Part shown: one piece after another, positions 41,013 through 50,128 of the stretch
How positions within the stretch are numbered: position 1 is the first letter of the stretch
Layout of the letters: each line of letters begins with the position of its first letter
Made by a program: the position numbers and the translations under genes
Assembly: GCF_900637195.1 (NCBI RefSeq)
Contig: NZ_LR134356.1
Span: forward strand, 5,022,001 to 5,086,000
Direction: 5' to 3'
Length of the DNA: 64,000 bases
Source: Mycolicibacterium aurum
GTDB taxonomy: Bacteria; Actinomycetota; Actinomycetes; Mycobacteriales; Mycobacteriaceae
The notes under the pieces: generated by a model
What the model was told of the DNA's origin: nothing
What the model saw: the letters and a program-made list of their open reading frames with translations, nothing else
The model's database searches: none

Positions 41013-42389
41013 ATGGCCATCGCCACCGTCAACCCGGCAACCGGGGAGACCCTTGAGACCTTTGAGGCGCACGACGGCGCCGAGACCGAGCGTCGGATCG
41101 CCGAGGCCGCCGAGGCATTCCATACGCTGCGCAGCACCACTTTTGGGCAGCGCGCCGAATGGATGCACGCCACGGCAGACATCCTCGAAGCGGACGTGGA
41201 CCGCGCCGCGGCCATGATCACCCTCGAGATGGGCAAGCCCATCGCCCAGTCACGCGCCGAAGTGCTCAAGTGCGCCAAGAACATCCGCTTCTACGCCGAC
41301 AACGCCGAGTCCTTTCTCGCGGCTGAGCAACTAGCCGATCCCACCTCGGTGGCCGCATCGGAAGCCGGCACGGTGTGGCAGCCCCTGGGTGTGGTCCTGG
41401 CCGTGATGCCGTGGAATTACCCACTGTGGCAGGTGATCCGATTCGCCGCGCCCGCCCTGATGGCAGGCAACACCGGACTCCTGAAGCACGCTTCGAACGT
41501 GCCACAATCCGCGCTGTTCCTCGATGAGCTCTTCGAGAAGGGTGGTTTCCCGACCGGATCGTTCCGGACGCTACTGATCGGGTCACGCGAGGTCGCCGCG
41601 GTGATCGAGGACCGCCGGGTCAAGGCCGTCACGTTGACGGGCTCGGAGCCGGCCGGCCGGTCTGTCGCCTCGACCGCGGGCCAGCAGATCAAGAAGGCGG
41701 TGCTCGAGCTCGGCGGCTCCGACCCCTTCATCGTGATGCCCAGTGCCGATCTGGAGGCCGCCGCCGCGACGGCCGTGAAGGCCCGTATCTCCAACAACGG
41801 CCAATCCTGCATCGCGGGAAAGCGTTTCATCGTTCATGCTGATGTGTACGACGACTTCGTCCGACACTTCGTGGGCAAGATGAACGCCCTGAAGGTCGGT
41901 GACCCGATGGATGAGTCCACCGACGTGGGGCCGCTTGCCACCGAGTCCGGACGCGACGAGGTCGCCGAACTGGTCGACGACGCCGTGCTGAAGGGCGCCG
42001 AGGTACTGGCCGGCGGGTCCGCACCCGATCGGCCCGGTTTCTATTACACGCCGACCGTGCTGGCCGGACTGACCGACGACATGCGCATTGTGTTGGAGGA
42101 GGTCTTCGGGCCGGTGGCATCGGTCTACAAGGTCGCAGATCGTGAGGAAGCAGCGCGGGTAGCCAACCAGACGACGTTCGGGCTGAGCTCGGCGGTGTGG
42201 AGTACCGATGAGGACGAACAGGATTGGTTCGTTTCGCATCTGGACGCCGGTGCGGTGTTCGTCAACGGCATGACCGTCTCCTACCCCGAGCTACCGTTCG
42301 GCGGCGTCAAGGACTCCGGGTACGGCAGGGAGCTGGCCGCCGCCGGAATCCGCGAGTTCTGCAACCTCAAGACAGTGTGGAAAGCCTGA
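41013..42389 (+). CDS. succinate-semialdehyde-type aldehyde dehydrogenase
   Basis: This 458-residue NAD(P)-dependent aldehyde dehydrogenase is close in length and opening (MAIATVNPATGETLETFEAHD) to GabD-type succinate-semialdehyde dehydrogenases. The catalytic glutamate lies in VLELGGSDPFIVM and the cysteine in ISNNGQSCIAGKRF; VMPWNYPLWQVIRFAAPALMAG is the coenzyme-site segment. The start at 41013 is chosen over an upstream frame because it begins the fold. It overlaps the AhpD-like gene by one base and has its own operator pair. Confidence 0.9.
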   Translation: MAIATVNPATGETLETFEAHDGAETERRIAEAAEAFHTLRSTTFGQRAEWMHATADILEADVDRAAAMITLEMGKPIAQSRAEVLKCAKNIRFYADNAESFLAAEQLADPTSVAASEAGTVWQPLGVVLAVMPWNYPLWQVIRFAAPALMAGNTGLLKHASNVPQSALFLDELFEKGGFPTGSFRTLLIGSREVAAVIEDRRVKAVTLTGSEPAGRSVASTAGQQIKKAVLELGGSDPFIVMPSADLEAAAATAVKARISNNGQSCIAGKRFIVHADVYDDFVRHFVGKMNALKVGDPMDESTDVGPLATESGRDEVAELVDDAVLKGAEVLAGGSAPDRPGFYYTPTVLAGLTDDMRIVLEEVFGPVASVYKVADREEAARVANQTTFGLSSAVWSTDEDEQDWFVSHLDAGAVFVNGMTVSYPELPFGGVKDSGYGRELAAAGIREFCNLKTVWKA

Positions 42390-42976
42390 TGCCGCGCATC
42401 AGCTATGTCCGGCCCGAGGACGTCACCGAACCCGACCTGGCGCGGATCCTGGACGACTCACGTACCTTCGGCACGCCACGGCTGGAGAGCCAATCCATCA
42501 GAGCCCACGTACCCGCGGTGCTGCGTACCTTCGCCGATTCCTGGCAGCGGGTCTTCCGCGAGGGAGTGCTCGACCACTCGGTCAAGGAGCTTGCGCGGGT
42601 GTTCATCGCCAAGAGTCTCGAGTGCGGCTACTGCGCCGGCCAGCGCTCGCATCTCGGCGCCGAAGCCGGGCTGTCCGAGCGCGAGTTCGATGAGGTGATC
42701 GAATTCCGTGACTCCACAGTGCTCGGCGATCGGGAGAAGGCGGCGCTGCAATGGGCCGAGGCCATCGCATGGGATGCGAATCTTGCCGACGACGAGCTGT
42801 GGACCGAACTGCACAAGCACTTCACCGAGCCGGAACTCGTCGAACTCGGCTACTTCATCGGGTTGACGATGGGTCAGCAGAAGTTCCTCAAGACCCTGAA
42901 CCTGCAACACGGCGATCTGGGCGCCGGCACGCTGGCAGGCTTGGCACCCGAGGTGGCGGAGTCGCTGCGAAAGTGA
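42389..42976 (+). CDS. AhpD/carboxymuconolactone decarboxylase-like protein
   Basis: This 195-residue helical protein has the AhpD-type redox motif ECGYCAGQRSHLG (CxxC followed by His) after a conserved Glu-containing helix (KELARVFIAKSLE). The family includes peroxidase partners and decarboxylases. The start overlaps the dehydrogenase stop (TGATG). It probably detoxifies or remodels an intermediate of the GntR-controlled pathway (inference). Confidence 0.85.
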   Translation: MPRISYVRPEDVTEPDLARILDDSRTFGTPRLESQSIRAHVPAVLRTFADSWQRVFREGVLDHSVKELARVFIAKSLECGYCAGQRSHLGAEAGLSEREFDEVIEFRDSTVLGDREKAALQWAEAIAWDANLADDELWTELHKHFTEPELVELGYFIGLTMGQQKFLKTLNLQHGDLGAGTLAGLAPEVAESLRK

Positions 42977-42984
42977 GCAGTTGC

Positions 42985-43046
42985 GCCGATTTCTGCGCCG
43001 GGGTCGTGGACTGCTGACAGTGCACGACCCTGGCGCAGATCTCGGC
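42985..43046. repeat. long intergenic palindrome P5
   Basis: Arms 42985-43008 and 43023-43046 pair at 21 of 24 positions, and the 14-base centre adds ACTG / CAGT, giving a nearly continuous stem. It lies between two converging genes and can terminate both. The left arm contains GATTTCTGCG, also present in the palindrome at the end of the DUF559 gene. Confidence 0.65.
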
Positions 43047-43080
43047 CGGGGATGCGGGCGAGGGGTCCCGCCGGCCCCGC

Positions 43081-44346
43081 CTAGTATTCGTTGGCCACGA
43101 ACAGTTCCTGCGCGGGGAACTTGGTGAGGATGACCGGTCCGTTGTCGGTCACCACCACCTCCTCCTCGATCCGCGCCGCGGAGATTCCGTCGGAGGCGGG
43201 CGCGTAGGTCTCCATCGCGAACACCATCCCGGCCTGCAGCTCAATCGGGTTCTCCAACGAGTTGAGTCGCGAGATGATGGGCCGCTCATGCAGACCCAGG
43301 CCCAGCCCGTGGGCGAATTGGAGCCCGAACGCCGCCATCTCGTTCTCGAACCCGAAGTCCTCGGCCTTGGGTAACAACCGGGCGATCTGGTCGGAGCCCA
43401 CACCCGGGCGGATCGCGTCGATCGAGCGGTCCATCCATTCCCGTGCAGTCTTGTAGGCATCACGCTGGCTCTGTGTCGCCGAGCCGACACCGAACGTCCG
43501 GTAATAGCAGGTGCGATACCCGTTGTAGGAGTGGATGATATCGAAGAACGCCTGATCGCCCGGGCGGATGATGCGATCGGTGAAGTTGTGCGGATGCGGG
43601 TTGCACCGCTCCCCGGAGATGGCGTTGACGGCCTCGACCTGATCGGAGCCCATCTCGTAGAGCCGCTTGTTGGCCAGCGCAACGATCTCGTTCTCGCGCA
43701 CACCGGGTTTCAGGACGTCGACGATGTCCTGGTACACCCCGTCGACCATGGCAGCCGCCTGATTCAGCAGCATGATCTCGTCGTTCGACTTGATCACCCG
43801 GGCATCCAGCATCGATTGCTGCGCGTCGACCACGGTCAGGCCCTGGCGCTGCATCTCGAACAGGAACGGTGGCTCCACGATGTCCATGCCGACCGGCTCG
43901 TCGGCAAGACCCGCTTCGGTCAGGATGCTCTTGATCTCGGTCACCGCGTCACGCATCAGTCCTGCGTCCGGGGCGACGGCACCACGGAAGCCGAGGAAAC
44001 CCGCCCGCCAGTTCTCCTGCGGCAACCACGGCGAGTACAGCTTGTGATGGCGCACCGCGGAGCCGAAGTCCCACAGGATCGGATCACCCTCACGGGTCAG
44101 CAGACAATAGCGAATCATCTTGTCGCCCAGCGCACCGCCGATCCAGGTCTGCGTGGTGTAGCGGATGTTGTAGAAGTCGAACAGCAGGAAGGCGCCGCAA
44201 CCGCTAGCTGCAAGTGCCGCCTTTGCCCGGCCGATCCGGTAGTCCCGCAGCCGGGCGAAGTCCACCCGCTCCTCGTAGTCGACGCCCATGTGGCCGGGTG
44301 CGCCGAGGGGGCGCACCGTGACCGGCGGGGCGGCAAGTGCCGTCAT
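43081..44346 (-). CDS. M24-fold (creatinase/aminopeptidase P-like) hydrolase with altered metal site
   Basis: This 421-residue pita-bread-fold protein has an N-terminal creatinase-type domain (about 30-185, LLFDFYNIRYTTQTW) and an M24 domain (195-415). Normal M24 peptidases use Asp, Asp, His, Glu, Glu. Here the equivalents are D269 (AFFDIIHSYNGY), C280 in GYRTCYYRT, H346 (FAHGLGLGLHE), E379 and E394, so the second aspartate is cysteine. Creatinase also lacks this aspartate and works without metal; H251 or H253 (NPHPHNFTD) could match its catalytic histidine. DddP-type DMSP lyases keep both aspartates. Last gene of the Liv operon; substrate unknown. Confidence 0.82.
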   Translation of the reverse strand: MTALAAPPVTVRPLGAPGHMGVDYEERVDFARLRDYRIGRAKAALAASGCGAFLLFDFYNIRYTTQTWIGGALGDKMIRYCLLTREGDPILWDFGSAVRHHKLYSPWLPQENWRAGFLGFRGAVAPDAGLMRDAVTEIKSILTEAGLADEPVGMDIVEPPFLFEMQRQGLTVVDAQQSMLDARVIKSNDEIMLLNQAAAMVDGVYQDIVDVLKPGVRENEIVALANKRLYEMGSDQVEAVNAISGERCNPHPHNFTDRIIRPGDQAFFDIIHSYNGYRTCYYRTFGVGSATQSQRDAYKTAREWMDRSIDAIRPGVGSDQIARLLPKAEDFGFENEMAAFGLQFAHGLGLGLHERPIISRLNSLENPIELQAGMVFAMETYAPASDGISAARIEEEVVVTDNGPVILTKFPAQELFVANEY

Positions 44347-45284
44347 GAGTGCACCGGCGTCAGACCGTCGTCCACCGACACGTTCTCCGGCTTCAGTTCG
44401 ACACCCGCACCGCGAGCCACTTCGAGCAACAGCGTTGCGAAGTCCTCATCGATACCCAGCCCGGCGCCGGCGGCCTGCGCGACGATCTGCCGGGTGGCCG
44501 ATGCGATCGGCATGGGCGACTTGAGCGCGTCGGCGGCCTCGAGACCGAGGTCGAAGTCCTTCTGCAGCAGTTCCATGGTGAATGTCGGCGCGAAGTCCAG
44601 GTTCACGAATGCGGGCGTCTTGTACTGGGTGAACGTTGATCCCATCACCGAGTCGTTGAGGAACGCCAGGAAATCGGCCCGGCTGACGCCGCCCTTTTCC
44701 ACCAGCACGGTGATCTCGGCCAGACACTGCGTGACCACGCCGAGCATCAAGTTGTGGGCGATCTTGACCAACCGCGCCACCTCACCCTCGCCGACATAGG
44801 TGACACCGCGGCCGAACACGCCCAAAACCGGTTCGATCGACTCGAATACCTCGCGAGGTCCCGACACCGCGACCGTGAGTTTGCCTGCCGCAATCACTTT
44901 CGGATTGCCACTGACAGGCGTGGCGAGGAAGTCGCAACCACGGGAATTCGCCGCTTCGCGGATCTTGGCGCTGGCCTCAGCGGACACCGTCGACGAGTCG
45001 GCGATGATCCGGGGCGAGGACTCTCCCGTCAGCAGGCCGCCCTCGCCGAGCATCACCTGCTCCAGGTCCTTCGAGCTGGACACCATCACGAACACCAGGT
45101 CACGATCGGCGAGCTCCACCGGGCTGCCGACCACGTTGGCGCCCTTGGCAGCCAACGGTGCCGCCTTGGCCGCGGTGCGGTTGTAGACGGTCACGTCGTA
45201 GCCGGCGTCGAGCAGCCGTGTGACGAGCTGGGCACCCATACGGCCTGCGCCGATCCAGCCGATCTTGAGGTTTGAGGCAGACAT
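44343..45284 (-). CDS. 3-hydroxyisobutyrate-dehydrogenase-family oxidoreductase
   Basis: This 313-residue beta-hydroxyacid dehydrogenase has the NAD(P) motif GWIGAGRMGAQLVTRLLDAG (9-28), the substrate loop DFLATPVSGNPKVIAAGKLT (118-137) and catalytic K174 in ARLVKIAHNLM. The family also contains tartronate-semialdehyde reductases and imine reductases, so the exact substrate is open. It overlaps the M24 gene by four bases (ATGA) and follows livF by 17 bases in the same operon. Confidence 0.9.
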   Translation of the reverse strand: MSASNLKIGWIGAGRMGAQLVTRLLDAGYDVTVYNRTAAKAAPLAAKGANVVGSPVELADRDLVFVMVSSSKDLEQVMLGEGGLLTGESSPRIIADSSTVSAEASAKIREAANSRGCDFLATPVSGNPKVIAAGKLTVAVSGPREVFESIEPVLGVFGRGVTYVGEGEVARLVKIAHNLMLGVVTQCLAEITVLVEKGGVSRADFLAFLNDSVMGSTFTQYKTPAFVNLDFAPTFTMELLQKDFDLGLEAADALKSPMPIASATRQIVAQAAGAGLGIDEDFATLLLEVARGAGVELKPENVSVDDGLTPVHS

Positions 45285-45301
45285 GTCAGTTCCTTTTCTT
45301 T

Positions 45302-46066
45302 TCAGGCCGTGGGCTGGGTGGCCGGGGCGTCGGTGTCGGATGTGCTGGGTGCATGCACGGCACCACCGAAGTAGAGGTCGGCGATCTCCGGATTGGCCAG
45401 GACGGACGCGGCCGGTCCGGTGAGCAGGACCCGGCCGCTCTCCATGACGATGCCGCTCGAAGCCATCCGCAGGCCGAAGCGGACGTTCTGTTCCACCATC
45501 AGCACCGCTTTACCTGCTGCCCGCATGATCGCCACAGCCTCGTCGATCACTGTGAGCGACTTGGGATCCAGGCCAAGAGACGGTTCGTCGAGCAGGACGA
45601 GTTTCGGGTCGAGCATCAGCGACCGGGCGAACTCGACCATGCGCCGCTGACCACCGGACAGGTTGCCGCAGCGGATCCCGGTCTTGTCGGCCACCAACGG
45701 GAACATGCCGAGGACTTCGTCATAGCGTTGTTTCACCAGCGACCGCTGCCGGCGGATGACGTAGGCGCCCATCAGGATGTTCTCCTTGACGGTCAGCGTC
45801 GGGAACAGTCCGTTGCTCTGCGGTACCTGTGTGACACCGCAACCCAGCACCTCGTGGGGCGCCAGTCCGGTGATGTCCCTCCCGTCGAGCAGGATTCGGC
45901 CGGCACTCGGCTTCAAGATGCCACTGACTGCACGCAGCACGGTGGACTTGCCCGCTCCGTTCGGGCCGACGATGCAACCCAGTTCGCCCGCACCGACTTC
46001 GAGATCGACACCTTGCAGGACGTTGCCACCGCCGTATCCGGCGACCACACCAACAAGCTTGATCAT
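45302..46066 (-). CDS. livF: branched-chain-type ABC transporter ATPase LivF
   Basis: This 254-residue ATPase has Walker A GPNGAGKST, a Q-loop in VTQVPQSNGLFP, signature LSGGQRRMVEFA and Walker B LVLLDEPSLGLDP. It powers uptake with the LivM-LivG fusion and LivH. The C-terminal 20 residues are a loose Thr/Asp/Pro tail. It overlaps the fusion gene by four bases. Confidence 0.93.
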   Translation of the reverse strand: MIKLVGVVAGYGGGNVLQGVDLEVGAGELGCIVGPNGAGKSTVLRAVSGILKPSAGRILLDGRDITGLAPHEVLGCGVTQVPQSNGLFPTLTVKENILMGAYVIRRQRSLVKQRYDEVLGMFPLVADKTGIRCGNLSGGQRRMVEFARSLMLDPKLVLLDEPSLGLDPKSLTVIDEAVAIMRAAGKAVLMVEQNVRFGLRMASSGIVMESGRVLLTGPAASVLANPEIADLYFGGAVHAPSTSDTDAPATQPTA

Positions 46067-47931
46067 GCCGGATTCCTCTCGATTACAGGAACATTCGAGC
46101 CTTTCGACGGTGCCTCGAGCAGATAGTCATCACCGAGATAGGCGTCGAGCACCAGCGGATCCTTCTGGATCTGCTCCGGGCTGCCTTCGGCGATCACCGC
46201 GCCGCGGGCCAGCACCCGAATGGGGTCACACAGTCCGACAACGAACGGCATGTTGTGCTCCACCAGAAGGAAGGCGGTGCCCTTGGCGTTGAGCTCCCGG
46301 ATGAGATCACCCATCCGCTCGATCAACGTCGGATTGATGCCGCCCGCAGGCTCGTCCAGCAGAATGAGCTTCGGATCGAGCATCAGCACCTGGGCGAGTT
46401 CGACGAGCTTCTGCTGGCCGTAGGACAGCGAGCCGGCCCGGGCATCGCGGTAGGCGGCCATGCCGACGAACTCCAGCAGCTCCTCGGCCCGCGCGGCCTC
46501 GGACCCGCTGACCGCACCAAGGCCGAGTTGGCCGACGGAGAAGTCCCGCAACGGTGCGACGACGTTCTCCAGCACCGTCATCTCCCGGAACAGCCGGGTG
46601 ATCTGGAAAGTGCGGCCCACGCCGCGGTGTGCCCGCGACCACGGCGACAGGCCCTGGATCGGTTCGCCATTGAGAAGGATCTCCCCTTTCTCGGGGGCCA
46701 TGGTCCCCGAGATGAGGTTGAACACGGTCGTCTTGCCGGAACCGTTGGGTCCGATCAACGCGGTGATCGACCCTTCGGGCACGGTGAAGCTACAGTCGTT
46801 CACCGCATGATTGCCGCCGAAACTCTTGTGCAGGCCGCGGACCTCAAGCAACGTCTTACCGGTAGTCATCGGCTTGCGGACGTCTGTGGGTGCCTGTGGC
46901 CGGTCCAGCGGGTTGAGCCGGGCGCCGGAAAGCCCCACGGTGCCCTTTGTTCTCGCCTTCTCGATGAGGCTGGCCAACGTAGGCAGGATGCCCTTCGGCA
47001 GCAGGATCACCAGCAGTACCAGAAGCCCGCCGAACAGCACGAGCCGTGCGTTACCGCCGCCGAAGGCCTGGTTGGCGTAGATGTTGACCGGCTGGATGAT
47101 GAACGCGCCCAACACCGGACCGAACAGGGTGCCACGCCCGCCCAGGATCACCGCGAGCACGATCAGCGCGCTGGTGATGATCGAGAACATGCCGATCGGG
47201 TCGACGAAGGACAGGTAGTAGCCGTACACCGAGCCGGCCATGCCGACGAAGAGTGCCGACAACCCGAAGGCAAGGAGCTTGTAGACCGGGGCGTTGACAC
47301 CGATGGTGCCCGCCTTGCCTTCGTCCTCGCGGATGGCGATCAGCCCCATGCCGAACTTGGTCCGCCGGATCCACCACGTCATCAGCAGAGACAGCGTGAG
47401 CAGCGCGACCAGAGCCAGATGGAACGGCCAATTACCCCACGCCTCGGGCCAATCCGGAAGCGGCAGCGTCAAACCCGCGGTGCCGTTGGTGACCGGTACC
47501 CACTCGATCGCGACGAACTGGATGAGGAACAGGAACGCCACGGTGATGATGACGAAGGCGGGTCCACGCGACCGGTAGGTGACCAGTCCGAGCATCATCG
47601 CGATCACCGCGGCGATCACTCCGGCGATCGGTACCCAGACCAGGGGCTCGATGTCAGGGAAGCGGGTGGCGAGGATGGCGCCGACGTAGGCGCCGATACC
47701 GATGAACGCGCCCTGGCTCAACGACAGGTAGCCGGTGAAGCCGGTGATGATGTTCAGCCCGCTGGCGCCGATGGCGAGCACCAGCGACAGGATGACGATG
47801 TTCTGCGCGGACATACTGGGCGACAGGGGGAACAGCAGGATCACGACCGCGGCGACCCCGACCAACCCACGGGTGGCCCAGGTGTGCAGCTTCGGGTCCA
47901 GTAGGCGGGTTCTGGCGTCTGGAGTGCTCAC
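46063..47931 (-). CDS. ABC transporter permease-ATPase fusion LivM-LivG
   Basis: This 622-residue fusion starts with a LivM permease (about 1-330) of eight to nine membrane helices with SQNIVILSLVLAIGASGLNI-type opening and IREDEGKAGTIGVN in the coupling loop. A LivG ATPase (about 365-600) follows, with GPNGSGKTT, LSYGQQKLVELA and LILLDEPAGGINP. GTG 47931 overlaps the livH stop (GTGA). An internal ATG at 46869 could also allow a free LivG to be made. The imported solute is unknown. Confidence 0.92.
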   Translation of the reverse strand: MSTPDARTRLLDPKLHTWATRGLVGVAAVVILLFPLSPSMSAQNIVILSLVLAIGASGLNIITGFTGYLSLSQGAFIGIGAYVGAILATRFPDIEPLVWVPIAGVIAAVIAMMLGLVTYRSRGPAFVIITVAFLFLIQFVAIEWVPVTNGTAGLTLPLPDWPEAWGNWPFHLALVALLTLSLLMTWWIRRTKFGMGLIAIREDEGKAGTIGVNAPVYKLLAFGLSALFVGMAGSVYGYYLSFVDPIGMFSIITSALIVLAVILGGRGTLFGPVLGAFIIQPVNIYANQAFGGGNARLVLFGGLLVLLVILLPKGILPTLASLIEKARTKGTVGLSGARLNPLDRPQAPTDVRKPMTTGKTLLEVRGLHKSFGGNHAVNDCSFTVPEGSITALIGPNGSGKTTVFNLISGTMAPEKGEILLNGEPIQGLSPWSRAHRGVGRTFQITRLFREMTVLENVVAPLRDFSVGQLGLGAVSGSEAARAEELLEFVGMAAYRDARAGSLSYGQQKLVELAQVLMLDPKLILLDEPAGGINPTLIERMGDLIRELNAKGTAFLLVEHNMPFVVGLCDPIRVLARGAVIAEGSPEQIQKDPLVLDAYLGDDYLLEAPSKGSNVPVIERNPA

Positions 47932-48809
47932 GCGACCGCGTCCTCTCGGAGTCGGGTGCCCATCAGGCCCTGCGGCCGGGTGATCAGGACGACGATGATG
48001 ACCAGGAACGGCACCGCGACCGGCCAGGCTGCCCCGACGTAGGCCGTCGCTGCCATCTCGCCGACGCCGATCACCAGTGCACCGAGGATGGCGCCCGGCA
48101 GGCTCCCGAGACCTCCGAGCACGACGATGGCCAGCAGTCGGGCGATCCACTGGTAATGGGTCCCCGGCAGGAACGGATAGATGGTGGACAACATCGCACC
48201 GCCGGCGCCCAGGGTGGCGACACCGATGGCGAAGGTGAGCGCGGCAATGGTCGCGACGCTCACCCCCACCAGCAGTGCGCCGCTTTCGTTGGACGACGCC
48301 GCCCGAATCGCCCGGCCCGCCCAGGTGTGGTTGAGCAGCAGGTACAGCGCGCCCATCACGGCGACCGCGATCACCGCGGCGATGAGCATGGCCTGGGGGA
48401 TGTAGATGGAGCCGAGCGACAGCGAGGCGTCGGTGTAGGACACCACCACGGTCGACGAGGTGTTGCCCCAGATGAAGCCCATGATTCCCTCGAGCATCAG
48501 CGCGATCCCGAAGGTGGCCAATACCGTCATGGTCACGTGTGCCCCGCGGACGTGGCGAATCACCAGGACGTAGACCAGCCAGCCGAATCCGAACATCACT
48601 GCCATGACGATCGGGATCGACAACAGCGGATCCAGGCCGAGTTGCTTCCACAACGTGAAGGTGAGGAACGCCGCCAGCACGGCGAACGCACCGTGGGCGA
48701 GGTTGATCACCCGCATGACCCCGAAGATCAGGGTCAGGCCGGACGCCATCAGCGCGTACAACGCGCCGACGAGTAGGCCGAGGATGAGCGTTTGGACGAG
48801 CGAGGTCAT
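47928..48809 (-). CDS. livH: branched-chain-type ABC transporter permease LivH
   Basis: This 293-residue permease, with about eight membrane helices, opens MTSLVQTLILGLLVGALYAL, and has the family pattern GLTLIFGVMRVINLAHGAF and VLGGLGSLPGAILGALVIG. It forms the channel with the LivM part of the fusion protein. It lies 44 bases after livJ and overlaps the fusion gene. Confidence 0.92.
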   Translation of the reverse strand: MTSLVQTLILGLLVGALYALMASGLTLIFGVMRVINLAHGAFAVLAAFLTFTLWKQLGLDPLLSIPIVMAVMFGFGWLVYVLVIRHVRGAHVTMTVLATFGIALMLEGIMGFIWGNTSSTVVVSYTDASLSLGSIYIPQAMLIAAVIAVAVMGALYLLLNHTWAGRAIRAASSNESGALLVGVSVATIAALTFAIGVATLGAGGAMLSTIYPFLPGTHYQWIARLLAIVVLGGLGSLPGAILGALVIGVGEMAATAYVGAAWPVAVPFLVIIVVLITRPQGLMGTRLREDAVA

Positions 48810-48853
48810 GGGGCTTCAGCTCCTAGTTCGGTGCGGAGAGGATGCGTTGTCCG

Positions 48854-50068
48854 CTAGATGTCGCCGCCACGCCAACGCATGATGTTCTCGGAGGTGGAGA
48901 CATCGGTGGGCAGCACCACCTGGGACACGCCGCCCTGCCACTGGCCGACGAGGAAGTCACCCTTGGGGCTGCCGTCTTCGTTCCAGCTCAACGAGCCCAG
49001 GAGCGTGTCGACGCTGTTGGCGCGCAGCCAATCTGCCAGTTTGAGTTGGTCGTCATACGAACCGACCCCGTTGACCGCGGCGGAGAGCACCTGGCCGGCC
49101 GCGAAGCCGTCGGCGGCGTCCTCAGGCGGGCTCTGGCCGAACTTCTCCTCGAAGCGTTTGACGAACTCCGCGTTCTGCGGGGTCTCGGCCAGTGTGCTGT
49201 AGCTCGACGAGAAGAAGACCCCTTCGGCGTTGTCCGGGCCGACCGCATCGAGATACTGCTGGCCGTACGTGGGCGAGCTGCTCTGATAGAGGATTTCCGG
49301 CTGGTAGTTCGCCCGGTTCATCGACCGGATCATGTTGACGCCGTCTTCGAATTGCGCTCCCTGAACCACGATTTCGGCTCCGGCATCGCGCATGGCGTTG
49401 ACCACGGAGTCGAAGTTCTTCGTGGTGGCCGGGTACTGGTCCTTGTACACGGTCCGGATCCCGGCGTCGGAGAGGATCTTCTCGGCGCCTTCGACGACAG
49501 GCCCGGCGAACGGGTCATCGAGCGACGGGTAGGCGGCGGTCTTCGGGCGTTGCTCGGGTGGCAGGTTCGCGATCCAGGTCGCGAACACCTTCGCCTGATC
49601 GGTGGCGACGGCCTGCTGCGAGAAGAAGATGTATTTGAACCCCCGGTTGAACATGTCCGGCGATCCGCACGACGGACAGACGAACAGCATCTTGTTCTTC
49701 TCGGCGATGGCCGAGGCGGGGATGTTCAGCAGGGAGGACTGGCTGCCCAGTAGCAGGTCCACTTTGTCCTGGGAGATCAGGTTGTTGTAGTTGCTGACCG
49801 CGGTCTCCTGCTGGGTCGCGTCGTCCCTGACGACGATCTCGACCTGCTTGCCGAGAAGTCCGCCGGCCTCATTGGTCATCTCGACCCAGGTTTCGTATCC
49901 ACGCTGCGTGTCCAGTCCGCCCTGGCTGAACTCGCCGGTCAGGGGTAATGACGCGCCGATGCGAATGGTGTCGCCGTCACTGCTGTCATCGGCCGAGCAC
50001 CCCGATGCAGCGAGCGCGATCGCAGCAGCTGCTGCGGTCGCGCGAAAAGCAGTGGTGGTAAAGCGCAT
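48854..50068 (-). CDS. ABC transporter substrate-binding lipoprotein (LivJ/LivK-type)
   Basis: This 404-residue periplasmic-binding-type lipoprotein has a signal peptide with a lipobox ending at C24 (LAASGC). The type I binding fold follows: TIRIGASLPLTGEFSQGGLD, RDDATQQETAVSNYNNLISQ, and LFVCPSCGSPDMFNRGFKY in the ligand cleft. The CPSCG segment is unusual for leucine binders and suggests a different ligand. GAGAGG precedes the ATG. First gene of the operon, with a LacI-type operator 60 bases upstream. Confidence 0.9.
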   Translation of the reverse strand: MRFTTTAFRATAAAAAIALAASGCSADDSSDGDTIRIGASLPLTGEFSQGGLDTQRGYETWVEMTNEAGGLLGKQVEIVVRDDATQQETAVSNYNNLISQDKVDLLLGSQSSLLNIPASAIAEKNKMLFVCPSCGSPDMFNRGFKYIFFSQQAVATDQAKVFATWIANLPPEQRPKTAAYPSLDDPFAGPVVEGAEKILSDAGIRTVYKDQYPATTKNFDSVVNAMRDAGAEIVVQGAQFEDGVNMIRSMNRANYQPEILYQSSSPTYGQQYLDAVGPDNAEGVFFSSSYSTLAETPQNAEFVKRFEEKFGQSPPEDAADGFAAGQVLSAAVNGVGSYDDQLKLADWLRANSVDTLLGSLSWNEDGSPKGDFLVGQWQGGVSQVVLPTDVSTSENIMRWRGGDI

Positions 50069-50128
50069 GTCCAACCTCTCTGTCAGACCGATTGCCCCGC
50101 CGGGACCCCGAATGTTACCTAGCTCATA

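Noticed and set aside
43081..44346. Identification of the M24 protein as the DMSP lyase DddP
   Set aside because: DddP keeps both metal-binding aspartates, whereas this protein has cysteine at the second position. The local NIRY match is shared by many M24 relatives.
47932..48651. Upstream extension of the LivM-LivG frame
   Set aside because: The added residues are Arg/His-rich and lie inside livH in another frame; LivM begins at GTG 47931 with a coupled overlap.
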